From positions 1-58,239 of the forward strand of contig SHUM01000017.1 of assembly GCA_009691245.1 (NCBI GenBank): DNA of 58,239 bases, given 5' to 3'. This document shows, in pieces, positions 53,331 to 58,239 of this stretch. Made by a program: the position numbers and the translations under genes. Position 1 is the stretch's first letter; every line of letters starts with the position of its first letter. The notes below the pieces were generated by a model. That model was not told the DNA's origin and made no database searches. It saw nothing but the letters and a program-made list of their open reading frames with translations. This stretch comes from Acidobacteriota bacterium. GTDB taxonomy: Bacteria; Acidobacteriota; Terriglobia; 2-12-FULL-54-10.

Positions 53331-56300
53331 ATGGGGTGGAAACTTGGTGTCGGAATTTTGATGATTGCCTGCTGGCAAGTGCTTGGCTCGTTGGCGCTAG
53401 CGCAATCTTCGACCGCAATTATTTCAGGGGTCGTGGCCGATGGATCCGGCGCCATTATTCCCAGCGTGCAAGTGGCGGCGCGAAATGTGGAGACCGGCCG
53501 GCAGAGAACAGGCGTTGCCGATGCCGCGGGCCGCTATTCCATTCCGGAGCTGACACCGGGCCCTTACGAGATCACCGTCTCGCACACAGGTTTTGAGACG
53601 CTGGTGCGCCAGGGGATCACGCTGACCGTGGGCCAGGAAGCACGCATCAATCTGACCATGCGGCTGGGTGCGATCAGCCAGCAGGTAACCATCACCGAGC
53701 AGGCGCCGCTGGTGGACACCTCGTCGAGCGGAGTCTCCGGTGTGGTGGAGGAAAAGCGCATCACCGAACTGCCGCTGAACGGCCGCGACTTCAGCCAGCT
53801 TGCTCTGGTGCAGCCGGGAGTGCTCAGCGTGCGCAACGCCAACTCGGGCGCGACGCGCGGCTTCGGCGCGGTGCTGGCGCTGGCGGGATCTCGACCGTCC
53901 GAAACGGGCTGGACGCTCGACGGCACCAACGTTACCAGCGTGGGAACTTTCTCGACGCCGGGCAGCGCCGGTGGAGGCGTGCTGGGCGTGGATGCGGTGC
54001 GCGAGTTTCGCGTGATAACCGGGGGCGGTTACAGCGCCGAGTACGGCGGTTACAGCGGCGGCATCGTGCAGATGGTAACGAAGTCCGGCACCAACCAATT
54101 TCACGGCACCGCTTTCGCGCTGCATCGCAATGACAATCTGGACGCCACCACGTGGGAAGCCAACCGCGCCGGGAAAGGCAAGCCGGAGTTCCGCAGGAAT
54201 CAGTTCGGCGGCTCGCTAGGCGGACCCGTCATGCGCGACAAATTTTTCTTTCTCGGAGCATATGAAGGCCTGCGTCAAGCCCGTGTCGGAGACAACTTGA
54301 TCGAACGCGTGCCGGATCTGAATGTTCGCAGAGGCATTTTGCCGAACGGCACGCAGGTTGCAGTTTCGCCCAGTATCCGCCCATATCTTGACCTCTGGCC
54401 GCTGCCCAACGAACCGGCCGCGGGCGACGGCACGGCGATCCGCAATACGCCATCCAACGCCGTAACCAATGAGGACTATTACGTCACACGGTCCGATTAC
54501 ACCATCAACGACAATCGCTCGCTGTTTTTCCGCTACACGCATGATGACGCCGACCAGAGCATTCCCCGGCAGCTCGGTGTTTACAATACGCTGATCGTAT
54601 CGCGTACCCGCTACGCCACGGCGCAGTTCAACAACACCTTGAGCCCGGCGCTGCTCTCGACCTCCAGCATGTCGTTCAACCGCTCGAATATCAGCCCCGA
54701 CGTTTTTCTCAACATCGACTATCCAGCCAACCTCTATTTCATGCATCACGGCTACCCGCCGACATTTGTATATGCGGGCGTCGATCCATTTGGCGTGGTA
54801 GATGCACCGCGTTTGAGCGTGTTGAACAAGTGGGAGATGTCTCAGTCCATGTTCTACACCAAGGGGGCGCATTCATTGAAGTTCGGTGGGCTCTACCAGC
54901 ACACCGGGTTCAACACCAACGGGCCTTCGGCGGGCGTCTATGGTTCGTTTGACTGGAACTCCGCCGCGAGCTTTCTGGCCGACAACACGATGCAAACCCT
55001 TCAAGTGGAAGTTCCCGGCGCCGCCACCGCACGCACCATTCGCGGGGATTTCTTCGGATTCTATTTGCAGGATAGCTGGCAGGTGAGACCCACTTTCACC
55101 TTGAACCTGGGCCTGCGCTACGAGCCCTGGACCAGTCCTACCGAGAAGTGGGATCGCGTCGCTACCTACCGCGACTGGGTAACCGCAACGCAGTTCAGCC
55201 ATTCCAGCACGGATGGCACGACGACGTACCTGAACAGTCCGGGGGAGAAGAGCTTCTCGCCGCGAGTGGGCTTCGCCTGGGACTTGAACGGCGACGGCAA
55301 GACGGCGATTCGCGGCGGCGCGGGCATTTTCCATATGATCGTGACGCCGCCCTACCTGAGCACTATCGCGCGCAAGAATCCTCCCGATGCCGGCACGCTG
55401 ATTGCCAGCGACGCCACAAACCTTGCCGGCGCGGCATCTTACGCGCTGGCAGCCACGCCGCGGATTCGCTCGATCACCCTTTCGCCCAGCACCTTCAGCG
55501 AATTCATTACCTACGATCTCGATCCCATGTATGAGCTGAAGTTCAATCTGACCGTGGAGCGCGAAGTGATTCCGAATCTTTCCGTGGCGCTCGGCTACGT
55601 GGGCAATCGCGCCACGCACATCCTGACCAAGTCGGACTGCAACGCCGCTCCCTCCATCCAGGTGAATGGCAGAGCGTTTGTCGCCGCCCGCACGCCGCGC
55701 GTGAACCAGAACAACGGCGTCATCACCTGCAGCACCTCGGACGGCAAGTCTTTCTACAATGCGATGACCGTGGAAGTGAAGCGGCGCCTGAGCCGGGGAC
55801 TACAGTTCCAGACCGCTTACACTTGGGCCAAGACCGTGGACGATTCCACCACGGGCGGCGGCAACGCAGACTACTTTGAAGGCATTCTGACGCAGCCCTA
55901 CGACCACAAAGCCGACCGCGGCTTGGCGGCCATTCATCTGGGCCATAACCTGGTCATGAACGGACTGTGGGCACTGCCCTCGCCGCAGGGTGAAGGTCTC
56001 CCGGTGAAGCTGCTGGGCGGCTGGCACCTCACGAGCATCTTCAGCGCCACTTCCGGCGTGCCTGCGAGAGTGAAGCTGCGGGGCCGCTCCGCGCCCGACC
56101 TTTCGCGCTCGGCCAACAATCAGACTCCTGAACTGGGTCCGGGCCGCACGAGTAAGGACATCTGGACCGGAGTTACCGCCGGCTGCCCTGGCGTGGCCGC
56201 AGGCCAGAGACTGGGCACGCCGGACCTCTACTACGATCCCTGCGCTTACACCATTCCCCCGGCCGCTCCGGCTGGCTTGGCCGGCGGCGGATTCTACGGC

Positions 56301-56564
56301 AATGCAGGCCGCAATACAATCCTTGGTCCGGCATACTTCAATCTGGATTTCAGCCTCAAGAAGAGCACTCCGATTGGACTCGGAGAATCCGGGCAACTGC
56401 TGTTCCATCTGGACTCGTTCAACCTGATGAATCATCCGAATTTCGGAGCGCCGCAGGACCAGGTACGGGCCAATACTGGTGCACTGGTGGCGGGAGCAGG
56501 AAAGATTTCCTCCACGTCGCACAGTGAGCGGCAACTGCAGTTGGGTCTGAAACTGATTTTCTAA
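53331..56564 (+). CDS. TonB-dependent receptor, Oar-like (second)
   Basis: 1,077 residues. A signal peptide ends near SLALAQ. The regulatory-like domain follows (ISGVVADGSGAIIPSVQVAA, GRYSIPELTPGPYEITVSH), then the plug (ITELPLNGRDFSQLALVQPG, SRPSETGWTLDGTNVTS), VTKSGTNQFHGTAFALHRND and a long barrel ending LQLGLKLIF. Same architecture as the receptor at 43553-46852 but only moderately similar, so probably a different substrate. The frame opens at 53271; the ATG at 53331 with AAGGAGAT is the start. It lies between two secreted ankyrin genes on the same strand. Confidence 0.92.
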   Translation: MGWKLGVGILMIACWQVLGSLALAQSSTAIISGVVADGSGAIIPSVQVAARNVETGRQRTGVADAAGRYSIPELTPGPYEITVSHTGFETLVRQGITLTVGQEARINLTMRLGAISQQVTITEQAPLVDTSSSGVSGVVEEKRITELPLNGRDFSQLALVQPGVLSVRNANSGATRGFGAVLALAGSRPSETGWTLDGTNVTSVGTFSTPGSAGGGVLGVDAVREFRVITGGGYSAEYGGYSGGIVQMVTKSGTNQFHGTAFALHRNDNLDATTWEANRAGKGKPEFRRNQFGGSLGGPVMRDKFFFLGAYEGLRQARVGDNLIERVPDLNVRRGILPNGTQVAVSPSIRPYLDLWPLPNEPAAGDGTAIRNTPSNAVTNEDYYVTRSDYTINDNRSLFFRYTHDDADQSIPRQLGVYNTLIVSRTRYATAQFNNTLSPALLSTSSMSFNRSNISPDVFLNIDYPANLYFMHHGYPPTFVYAGVDPFGVVDAPRLSVLNKWEMSQSMFYTKGAHSLKFGGLYQHTGFNTNGPSAGVYGSFDWNSAASFLADNTMQTLQVEVPGAATARTIRGDFFGFYLQDSWQVRPTFTLNLGLRYEPWTSPTEKWDRVATYRDWVTATQFSHSSTDGTTTYLNSPGEKSFSPRVGFAWDLNGDGKTAIRGGAGIFHMIVTPPYLSTIARKNPPDAGTLIASDATNLAGAASYALAATPRIRSITLSPSTFSEFITYDLDPMYELKFNLTVEREVIPNLSVALGYVGNRATHILTKSDCNAAPSIQVNGRAFVAARTPRVNQNNGVITCSTSDGKSFYNAMTVEVKRRLSRGLQFQTAYTWAKTVDDSTTGGGNADYFEGILTQPYDHKADRGLAAIHLGHNLVMNGLWALPSPQGEGLPVKLLGGWHLTSIFSATSGVPARVKLRGRSAPDLSRSANNQTPELGPGRTSKDIWTGVTAGCPGVAAGQRLGTPDLYYDPCAYTIPPAAPAGLAGGGFYGNAGRNTILGPAYFNLDFSLKKSTPIGLGESGQLLFHLDSFNLMNHPNFGAPQDQVRANTGALVAGAGKISSTSHSERQLQLGLKLIF

Positions 56565-56590
56565 CTTCGCAATGCTCTGATGTCCACGGG

Positions 56591-56621
56591 GGGATGATTC
56601 AGCCAAGGGCTGGTTCATCCC
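56591..56621 (+). other. Stem-loop between the TonB receptor and the second ankyrin gene
   Basis: GGGATGATTCAGCC pairs with GGCTGGTTCATCCC (12 of 14 pairs) around a 3-base loop. No T run follows, so it is more likely an mRNA-stabilising or attenuating hairpin than a full terminator. Confidence 0.45.
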
Positions 56622-56648
56622 GCCCATTCCAATCACAGGGGGATTCCG

Positions 56649-58091
56649 ATGCGACCACAGGCAAATGCCGTCGTGCTTTCCGGCCTTTGCTTTTTGCTTG
56701 GCATCACTGTGGATTTACGCGGCGAGTCGATCGCGGACCTGCGCGTTTTGAGCGCGGTGCAGAAAGGCGACAAGCGGGAACTCCGCAGCTTGCTGGCCAA
56801 GCGGGCCAACGTGAATGTCGCGGCGGGCGATGGCGCCACGGCGCTGGCCTGGGCAGTTCACAAGGAAGACGCGGAAGCGGTGGACCTGCTGATCCGCGCG
56901 GGCGCGGATGTGAACAGCGCCAATGATTATGGAATCACTCCCCTCGCGCTAGGCTGCGTGAACAAGAACGTGCCCATTATCACCAGTCTGCTGCGGGCTG
57001 GCGCTGCCCCCAACGCCATTCAGAAAACCGGCGAGACTCCCTTCATGACCTGCGTGCGGACCGGCGATGAGGCGGCGGTGCGTCTGTTGCTGGGGCATGG
57101 CGCGGATGTGAGCACCCGCGACGCGTGGGCCGGGCAGACCGCGCTGATGTGGGCGGCGGCGGGCCGGCACGCTGGGGTGGTGCGCATGTTGATTGAACGC
57201 AGCGCAGACGTCAATGCCAGATCGAAAGGCAACTTCACCCCGCTGATGTTTGCTGCCCAGCAAGGGGACCTCGAGTCGGCACAGGCTCTGTTGGCGACCG
57301 GGGCACATCTAAACGGGCCGCCGTCGAAAGATGGTTTGACCCCGCTGCTGATCAGCAGCGCTGCCGGCCACCTTGCGGTCGCCAAGCTGCTCCTGGAAAA
57401 AGGCGCGGACGTAGGCGCAGCCGAGCGGCGCGGATTTACGTCGCTCCACTATGCGGCGGCGAATCGGGGGATGATTGAGCTAATCAAGCCGCTGCTGGCC
57501 AAGGGCCTTAGTCCGAACAGCCAGGTTACCAATGATATTGGGCGCGTATCCGATACCTTCCGCAAAAGCGAGGTGGGCCAGACGCCGTTTTTGTTGGCGG
57601 CTCAGGCAGGCAACACGCAGGCCATGCGCCTGCTGGCGGCGAACGGGGCAGACGTGAATCTGCCCACCAAAGAAGGGTTTACGCCGCTGATGATTGCCGC
57701 CGGGCTGGGCATTTTTGAGCCTAGGACGGAGACCCAATACCGCAGCGCGCTGGAGGCCGTGAGGACCGCTATCGAACTCGGCGCCAACGTCAACGCAGTG
57801 GCGGGCAACGGATGGACTGCGCTGCACGGCGCGGCGTACTCCGGCGCGGACGCCATCATTCAGCATCTGGTGGAGCAGGGTGCTCGGGTGGACGTGCTCG
57901 ACCAGTTTGGGCAGACGCCGCTCAGCATCGCTTCTGCGGTCGTAACCCAGGAGTCTGGCGAGTTTGCCTTCATCCGGCCACACCGCTTTTACAACAGCAC
58001 AGTTGATTTGCTACTCAAGCTGGGGGCTACATCTCTCGAAGGTTCTGGTGTGCGCCGCGTCGGCTCTCTCGCCGTCAAACCTGGCGAATAG
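56649..58091 (+). CDS. Secreted ankyrin-repeat protein (paralog 2)
   Basis: 480 residues with a signal peptide (AVVLSGLCFLLGITVDLRG) and about ten ankyrin repeats. Repeats include GATALAWAVHKEDAEAVDLL, TGETPFMTCVRTGDEAAVRL, QTALMWAAAGRHAGVVRML and WTALHGAAYSGADAIIQHLV. Repeat order and phrases such as TGETP..TC.RTG and GADVN match the protein at 51638-53245, so the pair arose by duplication. This one is 55 residues shorter. GGGGGA precedes the ATG. It is 84 bases downstream of the TonB receptor and ends the plus-strand group; a convergent gene fragment follows. Confidence 0.85.
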   Translation: MRPQANAVVLSGLCFLLGITVDLRGESIADLRVLSAVQKGDKRELRSLLAKRANVNVAAGDGATALAWAVHKEDAEAVDLLIRAGADVNSANDYGITPLALGCVNKNVPIITSLLRAGAAPNAIQKTGETPFMTCVRTGDEAAVRLLLGHGADVSTRDAWAGQTALMWAAAGRHAGVVRMLIERSADVNARSKGNFTPLMFAAQQGDLESAQALLATGAHLNGPPSKDGLTPLLISSAAGHLAVAKLLLEKGADVGAAERRGFTSLHYAAANRGMIELIKPLLAKGLSPNSQVTNDIGRVSDTFRKSEVGQTPFLLAAQAGNTQAMRLLAANGADVNLPTKEGFTPLMIAAGLGIFEPRTETQYRSALEAVRTAIELGANVNAVAGNGWTALHGAAYSGADAIIQHLVEQGARVDVLDQFGQTPLSIASAVVTQESGEFAFIRPHRFYNSTVDLLLKLGATSLEGSGVRRVGSLAVKPGE

Positions 58092-58099
58092 CGCGCGAA

Positions 58100-58239
58100 T
58101 TAATCTGCCGCCGCAACAGTTTCTATTTCAGAAGGATTGAATTCACTATCGACGGTTATTCCTCGGAGGCCTTCCCTGATTGCTCTGGCAATTACCACAT
58201 GCACATCACATCGCGTCGGCAGTCTGGTGCTGGCGGCAT
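58100..58239 (-). CDS. C-terminal fragment of an unrecognised protein cut by the window edge
   Basis: Reading the minus strand from the right edge, one frame stays open for 45 codons to a TAA at 58100-58102. It includes CDVHVVIARAIREGLRGITV and ends ETVAAAD, with a balanced amino-acid make-up. It is convergent with the second ankyrin gene, which is a sensible arrangement. The fragment is too short to name. A chance open frame cannot be excluded. Confidence 0.35.
   Translation of the reverse strand, partial: AASTRLPTRCDVHVVIARAIREGLRGITVDSEFNPSEIETVAAAD

Overview
The window looks like a chromosomal segment of an Acidobacteriota bacterium (inference). The signs are two ~1,080-1,100-residue Oar-like TonB-dependent receptors with an N-terminal carboxypeptidase-regulatory-like domain, a DUF1592/DUF1552 gene pair, a DUF5916 protein, secreted ankyrin proteins, many c-type cytochromes with Sec or Tat signals, and GC-rich coding sequence. 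No phage, conjugation or CRISPR genes are visible. Mobile DNA is limited to an IS3-type transposase fragment at the left edge, a MITE-like inverted repeat, three long palindromes of one family, and two tRNA 3' fragments.

Layout. 1-7 kb: IS fragment, a small secreted IPT/TIG protein, a monooxygenase-like protein, DoxX, two DinB-family proteins around a DedA membrane protein, an ABC-F ATPase, a carboxymuconolactone-decarboxylase-like protein and tRNA-Arg(CCT). 7-17 kb: an 818-residue protein of unknown role with a class III cyclase-like C-terminus, TrmFO, a secreted alpha/beta hydrolase, MreC and MreB, and a membrane-anchored FecR protein. 17-21.6 kb: a TPR protein with a basic tail, YvcK, GlmU and a hydroxyacid dehydrogenase. 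21.8-25.5 kb: a response regulator without its phosphoacceptor Asp, a cytochrome, a secreted YtkA-like protein and a cytochrome-copper monooxygenase fusion. 25.6-31 kb: a minus-strand cluster (FAD oxidoreductase, aminotransferase, NrtS-like protein, alpha/beta hydrolase, DUF1499 protein) facing an exported methyltransferase. 31-38.4 kb: folK, ruvB, an SRPBCC gene, ruvA, an acyl-CoA carboxylase beta subunit, a cysteine-free thioredoxin-fold protein, an XRE regulator and hemL. Three long palindromes abut stop codons here. 38.7-58 kb: a cell-envelope catabolic region. It holds DUF5916, then a minus-strand group (TonB receptor, Tat-exported ThDP enzyme, c-type cytochrome). A plus-strand group follows (DUF1592, DUF1552, ankyrin, TonB receptor, ankyrin). 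The two groups diverge from near-identical strong sigma70-type promoters on either side of a ~600-bp stretch with tRNA remnants.

How the genes work together. The housekeeping genes form recognisable units: mreBC for cell shape, yvcK-glmU for UDP-GlcNAc, ruvAB for recombination, folK and hemL for cofactors. The most unusual content is envelope-directed: outer-membrane receptors next to exported oxidoreductases, cytochromes and ankyrin proteins. This suggests uptake of an undetermined substrate coupled to periplasmic oxidation. Functions are inferred from motifs and gene order only; no database search was possible.
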